Source: Ananas comosus
Lineage: Eukaryota > Streptophyta > Magnoliopsida > Poales > Bromeliaceae
Length of the DNA: 64,000 bases
Assembly (NCBI RefSeq): GCF_001540865.1
Contig: NC_033623.1
Location: 11,318,627 to 11,382,626 of the forward strand
Reading direction: 5' to 3'
Shown: positions 10,734 through 22,624 of the stretch, one piece after another
How positions within the stretch are numbered: position 1 is the stretch's first letter
How the letters are laid out: each line of letters opens with the position of its first letter
The notes under the pieces: generated by a model
What the model saw: only the letters and a program-made list of their open reading frames with translations
Databases searched by the model: none
Told to the model about the DNA's origin: nothing
Translations under genes and position numbers: made by a program

Positions 10734-11929
10734 GTGAGATTTACGCAGATAAGAACAAATAGCATGTATGTACACATACGATTCAAGAGGCATAGATTTT
10801 GTGGTGTCGAATGAGGAGGATCTTTGGATTGGTTTGTTTAAGATAACTTAAGTATCGCAAAGGAAATCATCTTGTGTTCTACAGTTAAAAGAAAAAACCT
10901 TAATTAAGGGGCACCAATTTTTTTTTTTTTAAAGGTTTTTAAAGAACACCAAAATTGTAAGTATTTGATCAATGACACTAGTTATGTAAACTAAGAGATT
11001 AATAGCTAGGTAGGAAGGAGTTCAATTGGCAAGAATCATATGATCACCTTTGTGAACCTGGTTGCGACTTATTGTTGTATTTAGCTAGTTATAAATGTCA
11101 ATATTACCGTCCTGTGGGAGGTTAAACTTTGAAAAAAAGCCACTATATACATGTAGTATTGGAACAGGAGGTATGAGTTTGGATTCTACGTACTAGGCCT
11201 CTATCTTATTTAATTTCTATCCATTTAATTCAAGTTTATATTTTGGATCTATCAAAAGCCTCGAGTTTAAATCGTACCAACATATCAAAGTGATCTCATT
11301 GAACGAATCCTATACTTACATATAGAAGGTCCACGAAAACTTAAGTATATGTCTATAGTAGTTTATGAATATATATTAAAGCATATCCAAGAGATCACAT
11401 TTGAAATGTAAGCAGTAAGAGAATAATGACAGATATATATATAATCTCTATCATTGCAGCTATGATAACACTTTGTGTTGGTCTCATATACAAAAATAAA
11501 AAAAGCTTCAACGAATCACGTATACGTGGACGCAAAAAAAAAAAAGGCTTCAATACGTATACGTGGACGCAAAAGCTGGTTAATTATAACCTTATTAGGT
11601 TTATGCAGTGCATTTGGGCCACATCCTAGTACGTAAGTTTTCCCGAGGTTCATATTTTATTATTAAAAAAATTTCTAGAACTAGATGTGGCAAACAAGAG
11701 AATCAATTCGTAATGGTTATTTCATATACAAAATATTTACTTTTTTATGACATCCTTTCAACATGATATTGTTATGTTGCTTTTGAATAAATCCTTCACC
11801 ATCTAGCATGATCTATTAAAAATAGTTTTTAATAATTATCATATAAAAAGATTAGTTTAGTACGTACAAATCTTATGCTGAATATTTGTCACAAAAAAGT
11901 CTCCCTACAATATTATATTTATATGATTT

Positions 11930-11985
11930 TTTTTTTTGAGAGAGAAAGATAGTATGCTAGCCGTTTTGTTCATTTTTTAAAAAAT
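11930..11985 (-). repeat. SINE 3'-tail fragment
   Basis: Only the last 50 bases of the SINE/LINE-type tail remain: poly-T, gagagagaaagatagtatgc, then the region matching agcgggtagcatgctatc on the minus strand. The body is missing or too decayed to see. Confidence 0.4.
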
Positions 11986-12134
11986 TATTTTACACTTATA
12001 ATGTAAAAGTATAAAATGATTTATACAATCTTCAAAATATCATATTAACTTTGTTAAAGTACATGGAGAACTCTTTAAAGCATTGATGTTTATATGGCAT
12101 GGAATCCTTTATTTGTTAATCAAGCATTAATTTT

Positions 12135-12325
12135 TGTTGAATATAATTACTAAAAACATCGTTCTCTAGTAACTTAAATTTTTAGAGATGTTTCATATTA
12201 ATTAATACGGTATCAGAGCGCAGAAGATCTTGATTTCAAGTCCTACTAGGGGAAAGTGTTGAATATAATTATTAAAGACACGTTCTCCAGTAGTTAAGTT
12301 TCTAGAGAACAGTGATTACTTCATT
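12135..12325 (+). mobile_element. miniature LTR element (TRIM/SMART-like)
   Basis: Two direct repeats begin tgttgaatataatta at 12135 and 12257 and remain alignable for about 60-70 bases (ending near tttagagat and ttctagagaa). Right after the first is cggtatcagagc at about 12209, close to the tggtatcagagc primer-binding site complementary to initiator tRNA-Met. Just before the second is a purine stretch (aggggaaag), as expected for a polypurine tract. The internal region is only about 50 bases. The 3' end of the second LTR is uncertain. No coding capacity. Confidence 0.6.
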
Positions 12326-13116
12326 TACTGACATGTCAAGTTTTTATTTAGCCATCACTTTTGAATCGGGCACAAGATGATTCATGCTGAACTTGAGACT
12401 AGCCACATAACCCAATGGCATGAGCGCATGAGCGCTCATGTAAAAGAATTAGGGCTTGTTTTGTTCTACTTCTGGTTGAGACATCGGGGTGCAATGCATC
12501 AGGGCCTGTTTTGCTCTACTTCTGCACGTCATTCTTTTCACGGTGGCGGGACGCAATGTTAGAAGCTGCTCTAAAACAGCTGAAGAATAGTGTGATGGCC
12601 GAATATTTTGCGCGTAAAAAGTTCAGCAAATCAGGCCAAAGTTTACTATGTTGCCTTTCTAAAGGACAATGCTTTGGGCTGCAAAGTGGAAGGACTATTA
12701 ATTTATACACTAACAAAATCAGAAAACACGTTGGGTGATCTGCGTGTATGAACTAACTAATTAATAAATGTATTTGTATATGTTTATTAGTAATACATAA
12801 TAATGTTCTTTAAATTATTGGAGCAATCAAAATAGTTTGGTCAGATTCACATATCAAAGTCAAGTCTAAAATACTAAGTTTTCACAATGGGAATAAATGT
12901 ATTAATATAGTTTGAAATCTTTAGTTGATAAGTTCGTTTTATAGATATATGTATGCAACAGTTAATTTTGTAATTTATTTCATTATTTTTTTTTAAGAAC
13001 TGGATCAGTGGTTAGCGTGTGTACAAAAATTTCACATTAACATATCCAAAAGTGTGTACCTGAAACAGAGAATCGTATTGTACGTGCATACTCTTTACAT
13101 TACACATTGTAAGTTT

Positions 13117-13225
13117 TTTTTTTTGAGAAATAGATAGCGAGCTATCTGCTTCATTCATTAAGTAAAATGAACTAGGCATACAAAGTGGAAACAGCTTCGG
13201 CCTCCGAAAACAGGTAAAAAAATAG
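13117..13225 (-). mobile_element. LINE 3'-end fragment
   Basis: Poly-T followed by gagaaatagatagcgagcta and, further in, ttcattcattaagtaaaatg and ggcctccgaaaacagg, matching the 3' end of the LINE at 46028-47263. On the minus strand the tail forms GATAGC-TC-GCTATC. No ORF remains, so this is a severely 5'-truncated copy. Confidence 0.65.
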
Positions 13226-13407
13226 TAAGAAGAAGTGAAAGAAAGTTATTGTCACTATATGAATGCTATTTTAATATTGTTTAAAACCAAACCAAAGGAA
13301 ACAAAATGGATACACAAAAATTTCCGAAGTGCAGAGACCTTAATCCGTTTTAACGTTTATCGTCTCTCACTGACTCTGAAAAATGAGTCCACAGAAAAAA
13401 AGAAAAA

Positions 13408-13752
13408 GGGCTTTTTTTGCATTTAGACCCCTGACAAATTTTTATTTTAAAAATAGTCCTATCAAAATTTAATTTGCAAAAATGGCCCTGGGCCTACCAC
13501 GCAGGCGCCACGTCAGCGCCACGCGGGCAGAGCTGGGCCCGTGTGTTAAGTTGAACACGGTGAACCATTCACCGTGTTTAGACACGGTGAATGATTCACC
13601 GTGTTCAACTTAATACCCTGGCCCCAGCCCTGCCCACGTGGCGCTGACGTGGCGCCTGCGTGGCAGGGATAGGGCCATTTTTGCAATTTTAATTTTGATA
13701 GGGCTATTTTTAAAATAAAAATTGCTCAGGGGGCTATTTGCAAAAAAAGCCC
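13408..13752. mobile_element. Mutator-like foldback MITE, family M2
   Basis: A 345-bp element made of two arms of about 130 bases that are nearly perfect inverted copies (left end gggctttttttgcatttaga; right end is its near complement). In the centre is a second hairpin of acacggtgaatgattcaccg type. It is flanked by perfect 9-bp duplications aaagaaaaa (13399-13407 and 13753-13761). Long arms and a 9-bp TSD fit a Mutator-like non-autonomous element. The inner arm is GC-rich (gcgccacgtcagcgccacg). Confidence 0.85.
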
Positions 13753-14617
13753 AAAGAAAAAAGAAAAAGAAGAAATAAGAACAAAAATATTCTACAAAAC
13801 AATGTAATATTATTATTGTCCACCGTGTTATGAAGAACGAACCTCGCAAAATGAATATTGGGCCTAAACTCAAACTTAACCTAAACTAAAGCTTATGCAG
13901 GACAAGACCTGAATATTATTTGGAATGTTGCATTGAAGTTTTGGGCTTCTATTCTCTCTGCTTATTCACCTTTGCTCTTTTTTTGACAGGTCGACGTCCC
14001 AGCGCTCGACGGAAAAGAAATTGATACCTGTCCAACTGGGCCCCATATGGCCCATTAGGGCTTTCACCTGTTTATGTGGGCCACATGTGACCCATTAAGG
14101 ATTTTTATCCTACAAGGCACAGGTTCTAAATGCCATGAAACAAATGAAGTCATTTATTTGATAATCTTGAACTAGGAACTATACTGCTGCACTGGATATT
14201 ACATTCAAAACCCCAGAAAAAAGGATTTTTCAAATAGAAAGTAGTGGATAATCTTGAACTAAATTACGAAACATAAAAGTTTATAAACATTTGTCCACAG
14301 CACTGAATCTGCATACCTGTCACGGGAACGTGCGGTTGGCTTTAAATGTCACCTTTGTACAAATGAGAATGTGTAAGCGAACTTAGCGTGTCGCAATCCA
14401 ACAGGCTCTCAAAGGGAAAAGAATTTCTTTGCCGAAATTAAATGGCATCTCGTGTTTTTCTTTACTTTTTTTTTTTTTTTTTTTTTTTTTAACACAAGCC
14501 TGAACAAGAACAAGTTTATGTACATGGTCATATGTCCTCCGGATGTATCATATAAAATTAGCTTCGATGGGTACCTTTAATATTACATTTTCTGAGGAAG
14601 AAGTTGGTTTTAGGCTG

Positions 14618-17600
14618 CTACTCTGTTCGCTGTTTCAGTGGGTCTTCGAGCTGACCTCTACTCTGGGAAAGCAGAATCTCCTTCATCTCTTTATAGGTTT
14701 GGAGCTCCTCTAGTGCATCAGAGGTTTTACGAGACATGAAAAAACTGGAGGTGACACCGCTGTCTCCGTTAAGCTCGGATTTCGACGATTGAGATGAATA
14801 GCTTTGGTCTCTCAGAGGAGGTGCGGTCCTTAACATGTGGACGAGAACGCCGACGGCTGCATCCTGGGATCTGTGGGATGACGCGTATGCCTGGCTATAT
14901 TCGGATGTCTCCTTTCCATCGTTGCTCCTACAAATGGATCATTAACATTTAACATCAGTGATCCAACATCGACAGAGTGTGATAAAATATATCATAAAAC
15001 TAAATGGTGACGAACGAAGAGTCAGCTTGAACTGATAAATATTCGAGTGAAAGAAGTGAAAAGGAAATATTAGTAGACAGGAGCCTTAAAGAATTATTAG
15101 AATCTAAGACTTGGTTAAAATTATAAAAGGCAAGAAACACATGGCTCAACATAGAAAATTAGCTTCAAAAGCAAACGAGAGGAAGGGGAGCCCTATTCAT
15201 CACATCCTCCATGGTGCTCTAGTATACAATTGTTAGGGATGGACTATTTAGAAATGATCTACAAATAGGTCCTCTCCCTATCTTTTCTGTTGAACAAGTT
15301 TGTGAGAACTAAGTTGAGCAGTGCTAGAGTACAAATCTATTTAAGGCAAGTTACCCCCTCAAAAAGGGATGTGAGAGGGTTCTCTTCCCCTAAAAGGGGA
15401 GATATGCTGTTGGGAAACGAAGTGTTTGTGACAGAAATACTGCAAAATCAGCTGTTTCGATAAACCAAATGTGCACCCACAATTCAAGATACTGCAAAAC
15501 ACATTAATGATACGGATTTTCCAAAAAAATCCTTTTCTCACTTTCATTTGCTTCTAGCCTTCTACCACTCCGACCAGTATAGATCTAAGAGGTTTTCTTG
15601 TTTCTTCTACAGTTTGTTCTTGTATGTGTAACACTTCCAACATCCCACAAGAGGGTGATTGTATCTATTTCTATATGGAGTAAAACAGAGAAGAGACAAG
15701 GCTAAAAGATGCCAATCTATGTCCCCTCTTATCAGGCATGTATAATGAGAGCTAGTGTGTCAGTATTCAGAAAAGCAGCAAAAATTCTTAACTAATTCAC
15801 TATAACAACAATTGGCTGTAATAAATAACGACAATTGGGTATCAATAAAACTTTATAACCTCAGTAATTTAAATAATAGTTATTATATCAACATCTAGTG
15901 AAAGAAAATCCAAATTTTCTTTAATACTTCACCAGAATAGCTCTTCAGAGGATCATTGAAAGAGATAAAAGGGATAAAAATTCTGTATTAACCAATATCA
16001 GTTTAAAACCAAATACATTATATAATCATGTAACGAATCATCACTTAGTCACCACTAGCCACCTCATACCATGAATAAACAGAACCAAGGATTAAACTAT
16101 TATGAAATACTCAAGATAGTTAAGAATAGAGAAGTACCTAGTTTGGGAATCTGAAATATCAACATCATCCACAGCAAAAGGATAAGAGTAATCTGCATCA
16201 TCATCATCTTGGATAGATAATCTGCTCGAACTTCTCGAGAACCCAAATCTTGGTGAACCACCAGATGAGAAAACACCAGAAAATCTTCCAGAATCATCCC
16301 TACTTTCCTTCAGACCCTATGTGTTTTGCAGAAACAATATATATTCAACCAAATAAATAGAGTGAACATCAAAATTTTATTTATAAATAAACAAAAGCTG
16401 ATATATGTTCTAAGCTGCAAGGTAAATGATTGAAAAAAGAATTGTATCCAATACCTCCAAGACTCCAACCAAATATAACTAAGATCAGCTAATAAAATAA
16501 TTACAAGATTTTCAGAAGTGCTTATTGGAATAGCTCACCGTTCAAAAAGAGAACCCTTCTGTCAAATTCTAACGGACAAGGGGAGACATTAAGCATTTTT
16601 ACCTGCCAATATTGTGAGGCGTAGAATATTTAGCTTAGTCTTTATTAGTTTACAAAGAACGCCCAATTTATGCAGCATGAATCTTCAACAGGAAGGAATA
16701 ATAAAGGAGGGAACAACTGCATAGCATATTGTCAGGGTTTGCTGTATTGTGGCATGGAGGCATGCCGGTGCCGGTCACAGTCCCGTATGGAAAAGTGCCA
16801 TGGCACCTGCAACAGCAAGCCCTATGTGGCACCAGCTAGGTGCCAAACTCTTGTCGGCTTTTCATCTTGACCATGTTAAATAATAGACTTAAGACTAAGC
16901 TTTAAGCAGTATCCAAAGATTGTTTAATATAAGAAAATAGCAAGGAAGGGGGAATCAGATTTGTACATAGAAACACAAACAGGGGCATCGCAAGGATGCC
17001 TTCATTGGCGCATTGACACATGCATGCTGACTGTCACAAGTGCCACATGTAGTTCGCATATATTGTTGAAAAAGAACAGCATAACCATAAGCATCTGCAA
17101 TTTAATTGTACATTTCGGCAAATTCTACAGGCATGGCTTTTGGCAATCACATGGACCCCCAAAAATACAGAGCCCTGTTTCCCGAATTACTGTTACCGAT
17201 AGCCATTTATATAAATGCAAGTCCTAGCTATCAAAGAAGCTTCAGCAAATGATTTACAATAGGAGGACTGCCTGATGATTTAAACAAATTAAGATTTAGT
17301 ACACACCAACAATTGAGGAGAATGGCATTTTAGAATGTCTTTCCTACTGAAGTTCTATCAAACTCTAGATATATGTGACATTTCCAATGGAGGACACTTA
17401 AGCACAGTTGCAGAAAAGAAAGAAATACGCCAAAGAATCATATGGAAGATTTATCATGAGTCTACTAGCCAATGAAAAAGCATAGTGAGATGATGGACAG
17501 TCTACTAGCATGTTTCAATAATTTTCTTGTTAAACTAGCGTACTGTTTACTACTAACAGTAACTACTCTCCGAGAACCACCATACTTAGAAGAAGGCAGA

Positions 17601-19641
17601 TAAAAGAAGAGTACAAAAGACTCATTACAAGCTCTACCTTCCGATGAATTTACAACTTAGCCATATCATAATTCAGAGTAGGGTTGGGAAGTTCAGCTCA
17701 GAAACCAACTCAGCCTAATCTGAGTGTTCAACAAGCTGAATCAAATACAGCAAACACTCCGGGCCTGTTCTCAATGTCCAATACAATTAATAACAACCAA
17801 TGAAGAGTGTCTTTCTTTTGATGCAACATTGCAACCAAATACCCAATCACAAATTCACAATCCTCCGCCTATTCTCTACTCAAAAAAGTATGAAAGCATC
17901 TCCCTTTTTGCAAGTGCTATTCAAAATACTGGGCGAAAAATGGCTCATCCAGTTTCGAGTGTGAACTTTCTTCATCGGATCAATAAATAACCGATAGTGT
18001 GCAAATACATTTCATCTTGATAATGTCTCTGTTACAGTGCAGCTTCCAGTTTGCAATGAACCATCAAATATCAAGGTAAGGCAAATGAAAACACAAGGAT
18101 AAAAGGTCCCCACAGAAATTTTCAGCTTGCTTACAAAGTTCTAGGTTCATATTGTGTTCATCTTATTTGTGACAAAACTTCGAAAGTTCAGAAGCTAAGA
18201 CCAACTCAACCCAGCTAGAATGTCTAAACAAATCAATTTATTAAGTTCATTCTTAACAGCATTTGATCATTTCTCTGTTGCAGGGTTAATATAAAATGAA
18301 ATTGCATCTAATGCACAAAATGAGAGAAAGAAAGGATCATATTACCTTCTGAACCGCATACAAGTTTGAGAAGAGATCCGCAGTCTTTAGCCCTTCCGAC
18401 TTCCTGAACGATCTACTCCCTGAAGGATATTCCTGGGCCGAGTGATCCGCTCTCGTGCTTCGCGGAGACGGTGGCGGTAAGAAGTTCCTCGTCGGATCTG
18501 AAAGGTTAGGGCCGCGAAGTGCCTGGCTCTTCCAAGATGCTGCTTGCGGAATGCTCACCGGCGCCGTCTCGGACGGTAACCGGAACTGCATATTGGCACC
18601 CCCGAACGTGGGAGGCGACGGCGTCGTCGACGACGAGAAGGGCGGGGAGAGCTTGAACTCGTCGAAGCTAAACCCGCCTTTTCTCAGCGCCGATGCCGCC
18701 GCTTGCTGGCTCGGCAAACGGGGATCGTAGCTCTCCGGCAGCGACAGTCTCTGGTCCGCGACAGGGATCGGCGACGCGCCGCCGATGCCGAGGGGGTGGT
18801 GCGGAATCGGCGCGCTCGTCCAGCTGTGCGGGCGCTGGAACAGCGGCGGCGCGGAGGTCGACGGCCGCGGCGGGGCCCCGCCGCGCTCCGCGGGCGACGC
18901 GGGGAACGCGCGCATCGGATCCGTGGCGGGGCTCCCGACGTAGTCGGCGATGAGCATCGGCGGGGAGAGCGACGACACCTCCAAATTGAAGTCGGCGAGG
19001 GTGGGGCGATACTGCACGGACACGAGGAGGTTCCCGAACTGCGTCTCGACGGGGGCGAAGCTGTGGAGCGCGAAGCCCTTCTCCTCCTCGCGCGAGAAGG
19101 GCGCGGCGAAGGAGGAGACCCTGTAGCTGAGGTCGTAGTTGTACGACTGGTGCGACGCGCACATCATCCGGAAGAAGCGGTACGCGGGGAGGAGCCGCAG
19201 CAGGGAGTAGAGCGATCGGAGCAAGATGATCGACTTCTTGTAGGTCCTCCTCACGACGAACGAGCTCGAGGCCGCGTCGGCGGGCGCCGGCGGGGGCGAC
19301 TCGCACTGCGCCGTCCACCGCTCCACCACCGGCTCCGCCGCCGCCGCCGCCGCCGCGGAGGCCGAGGCGTCGCGGGGGGAGAGGACGATGTCGACGACCA
19401 AGGGCTCCAGGACGCCGTGGGGGAGGAGGCCCCCGTGCTCGATCGGCGGCGGCGGGTCGCCGAGGGCGAGGTGGAACCACCGATCTCGGCGCCGGTGCCG
19501 CGGCGCCGCGGCGCCGCCGCCGCGCGCCGCGGCGGCGTGGAGGTGGGGGATCCGCGCGGCGAGGATCGCGTGGAGGGTTTTGGCGAGGAACTGGGATATG
19601 ATTTGCTCCGTGGTCCGGTTCGATTCGGTTTGCAGGGCCAT
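14618..19641 (-). CDS. ATG13: autophagy-related protein 13 (ATG13)
   Basis: Regulatory subunit of the ATG1 kinase complex that starts autophagosome formation; acts in the cytosol at the phagophore site. Three coding exons: 19641-18346, 16316-16138 and 14927-14618, with GT/AG borders and compatible phases, total 594 aa. Exon 1 encodes the HORMA-type N-terminal domain (residues about 12-235) with plant ATG13 signatures such as EQIISQFLAKTLHAILAARI, DRWFHLALGDPPP, KSIILLRSLYSLLRLLPAYR and GNLLVSVQYRPTLADFNLE, followed by a Ser/Pro-rich disordered region. Exon 2 gives RFGFSRSSSRLSIQDDDDAD; exon 3 gives DAAVGVLVHMLRTAPPLRDQ and the end. The length is normal for the family. Exon 1 is very GC-rich, unlike exons 2-3 and the 2.0-kb and 1.2-kb introns. 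The ATG at 19641 is a true ATG with the expected N-terminus. Confidence 0.93.
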
Positions 19642-19670
19642 GGCTATCCGGGAGATCTTTTAAAAAGTTA

Positions 19671-19684
19671 TTCTCGCGAGAATA
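19671..19684. promoter_or_regulatory. palindrome attctcgcgagaat upstream of ATG13
   Basis: A perfect 14-base palindrome about 30 bases upstream of the ATG13 start codon, containing the CGCG core bound by CAMTA-type calmodulin-binding factors. Whether it lies in the promoter or the leader is unknown, and binding is inference. Confidence 0.35.
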
Positions 19685-21032
19685 GCTTATTCCGAACCGG
19701 GTCGGGATCCTCCTCTCCACCGCGAATAGGGGCGGAGCACGGCGTAAGAGACGGAGAATAGGAGGCGTACTCGGGAGTCATCATTAGAGGGAAGGATTAG
19801 GGGAATAGTATTCATAGCATAATAATAATATGGGAAATACAACACGGAGAAGAAGAGGAACCCATCACGGATAAAGAGAGAGAAAGAGAAGGGGCAGGGA
19901 GAGGGGAGAAGTTATTAGTGGGATTAATACGCAGGTAAATAATATCTTTAAATATCTTTGATTGATTAAATTCTGTTAAATGTTTGATTGATTAAAATTA
20001 GAACCAGTTTTAATCTTTAATCTTTAATTTAATAATTTAATGAGGGGGAGAGATGGATTTGGACGCTACTGGGGAAGAGTGTTGGTTAATGATTGTGTTT
20101 TTGTGTGTTTTGAGGGGAAAATGATTGAGATAAGGATGTCAAAATACCAACCTAGATCTATCTAACATGTTACATGCGTGTGAGATACTGAGGTTTTTTA
20201 TTTTATCTTTATTTTTTGATAATCCAGACGCTGATAAATTCGAACTCCAGGGTGGATTATATTCAAAAAAAGATTTGAACAAGAATTCTATCGGGATTTG
20301 GGGAAATATTATTATTATTAGCAGTTAAAAAAACCAAAAAGATAAAAGGTTGGTTGGGTTTTATGGTATTGGTGGGCTACTTGTCCGAGAAGATCGCATG
20401 GGATGGTCAACGAGTCTACGTTTTGTTAAAGCAATTTTTCTAAAGAAATTAAGAAGAAATAAAGAGGGGAATATTTGTTTCTTGTGTGCGAAGAGATGTA
20501 TCATGTATGTAGCTCATTAATTCTGTTTTAATTAGAGCAACCGTCCCGATTCGGTTAACCAATTATGTTGTACCAATTTAAGAACAAATCTTGATTTCAG
20601 TTTTTATTTACTATTGGAGCATCGATAAACATAATTTATGATGTTTTGAATATCTAAAAAATCAAATTTTATATTTTTAATTTTATTTATCTAGCAAATG
20701 AATAGCTTCAAATCAAAATTTCGTTAACCGGCTCAAATTGAACAAATTAAAAAATTGGNAGAGCTATAAAATTTAGCATACTATTTTATTTAGTTAAATA
20801 AATTAGCTTATCAAAAATAATTAGAAAATTAAAAATGTATAAATAAAATATTTAAAGTTAGAAGGGTTTATTTTAAAATGCACTATAATTAAGAGATTAT
20901 TAGTATATTTTCACCTATAAAATACATAAGAAGAGAGAGAGTTCCATATTAGCACTATTACGAATTATAGGCTTATATTTAAAAATTAACTAAAATTTAT
21001 AAGCTAGAATTATATAGTAAATACTGAAAAGT

Positions 21033-21185
21033 TTTTTCTTTTTTGAGAGAGATAGGTGGCACGCTACTCGCTTTGTTTATTTTATTTAGAAATAAACTTA
21101 GCTGGAAGTATAAATCAATTAGAATTCAAATTTAAAATCTCGGGTATCAATTATTAAGCCCTTTACTACTTGCTTTAGAAACGAA
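21033..21185 (-). repeat. tRNA-type SINE, copy in block A
   Basis: Minus-strand copy with tail gagagagataggtggcacgc after poly-T, the taagtttatttctaaa body and a decayed B-box near 21123-21133. The head ends about 21185. The same insertion is present in block B at 32598. Confidence 0.65.
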
Positions 21186-21569
21186 CGGTGTAAATACTGA
21201 AAAGTTGAGAGGGGTTGTGACCCTGTTGGGTCTATACATGGCTCGGTCGCTGTGCTAGTGGGAAACGGTTGACCCCTAATATTCGGGTATACGTTGAATC
21301 TGAGTAAACGTCGGTGTATCGTGGAGGACCCGCTAACGAAAGTCATCATCCGTTGCGAAAACGATCGTGACCATTTTATGTTTGGAGCAACCACAGCATT
21401 AACTCGTGCTGCGATCAATAGCAGTACAATACCTGCGCTGTTGTTACTGGAATTTTTTCGAGTCAAAGCACTGAGGGTGGAGTTTCGTTTGCTCCAGGAC
21501 AAGAACTCTCACATCATCATCATCAGATTGGCGCAGATTGCTCCTCGTAACTACAGAAAATCAGATGGA

Positions 21570-21699
21570 AAAAAATTTGGTGGGCACCATACCCAAACAA
21601 ATTTGTTTGGGCACGATGCCGGATAGACGCAGCGCCCATCCGGCACCGTGCCCAAACAATTTGTTTGGGCAGGGTGCCCACCAAATTTTTGTCCCAATC
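21570..21699. repeat. GC-rich palindrome in block A only
   Basis: Two arms of about 50 bases in inverted order (left ggtgggcaccatacccaaac, right its near complement), each with an internal smaller palindrome aaacaaatttgttt. It is absent from the same place in block B, so it is an insertion or a secondary amplification. No clear target duplication. Confidence 0.55.
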
Positions 21700-21880
21700 A
21701 AATTGTCCTCTTAGATTCACCCATCTTGCCATGAATTTTAAAAAATATTTTTATTATATATTTTTTTAAATATAATTAGTTGGTTATTAATGATTTAGTG
21801 TAAGTGTTATATAACAGACTTCCTTCTTAACTACTGGGGATTGAGTGCAACTATGTTGATGTTTTAAAACTTCAAATTTA

Positions 21881-22221
21881 GGATAAACTTCAAATTGTCT
21901 TCTCCAGCGGTTTAGTTTAATTTTTATTTTACCGCCCACTAGTGTAGAAAATTTTACTTTGCTCCTCTTGTGGTTTATCTTATTTTTAATTTGTCATCTT
22001 GTAATTTAAAAAGTTACTCTTTGCCCTCCCGTGATTCAGTGCATTTTTCATTTTGCAACCTTGTGATTTTTTAAAATTTTTTTACTTTATAAAACTATTT
22101 CATATAGAATGTTTTGGTAAAATAAAATTTAAAATATTGAGGGCGAAGCGAAATTTTTTGAACCACATGATGGCTATGTGAAAATGAGCTAAACAACGAA
22201 GGGGCAATTTGAAGTTTACCC
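21881..22221. mobile_element. foldback MITE, family M3-like, copy 1
   Basis: Left end ggataaacttcaaattgtct and right end caatttgaagtttaccc are inverted copies; repeated motifs inside (gtggttta, tttgccctcc) resemble those of family M1. Shared with block B (33362-33688); a third diverged copy lies at 42317-42559. Confidence 0.55.
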
Positions 22222-22224
22222 TTA

Positions 22225-22624
22225 GGGTTTGTTTCGTTTATCTATTTTAAATTATAGAGTCTGAATGAGATTCATTGATTTCGATAGTTATTGTTTGTTT
22301 TATAGAAATTAAGATTCTGATTCTAATTCCACTTCGGAGTAAGAATGATCCAATCCAAATTTAAATTCCGGATTGGCCGATTCTAAAGTAAGCCATTCAA
22401 AGCTTTCTTTCACAAATATCTTTCCCTTCTCAAATATCTTTCCCTCCTCTTCTATCATCATTCTTCTTTCTCTTAATAAAATCCTTTCTCAAAATCCTAG
22501 ATGTTCATTTCGATTTTCTAATAATAAACCAAATATTTTTAGATGATTCCTCATTCTATTTTTTATTCTAATGCAATCCAATTCTATTTCACGATCCTAC
22601 TCCAATTATGAATCAAACATACCC
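22225..22624. mobile_element. Tourist-like MITE in block A
   Basis: Left end gggtttgtttcgttta, right end tgaatcaaacataccc, with TTA on each side (22222-22224 and 22625-22627). About 400 bp, non-coding. A truncated copy remains in block B at 33690-33760. Confidence 0.6.

Larger units (their letters stand above)
7938..14617. other. intergenic field of small transposons
   Basis: No gene seen. It holds Tourist-like MITEs (8258-9588), a 625-bp tandem duplication (9481-10733), an isolated SINE tail (11930), a miniature LTR element (12135), a LINE tail (13117) and a long foldback MITE (13408). The stretch 10740-11925 is AT-rich with nothing recognisable; in it, aaaaaagcttcaacgaatcacg and a diverged echo near 11545 form a short duplication. 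The last 860 bases before 14618 are probably the 3' flank of ATG13, with a long poly-T near 14465. Confidence 0.6.

Noticed and set aside
16670..17990. Small ORFs within ATG13 intron 1
   Set aside because: AT-rich intronic frames without motifs; the ATG13 reading frame is complete without them.
18668..19761. Long open frames on both strands across ATG13 exon 1
   Set aside because: They are Arg/Ala/Gly-rich shadows of GC-rich coding DNA. Only the frame with ATG13 motifs is real.
21119..21626. ORFs in block A (and 32687-33131 in block B)
   Set aside because: Frames overlap SINE and MITE sequence, differ between copies by frameshifts and have no motif.
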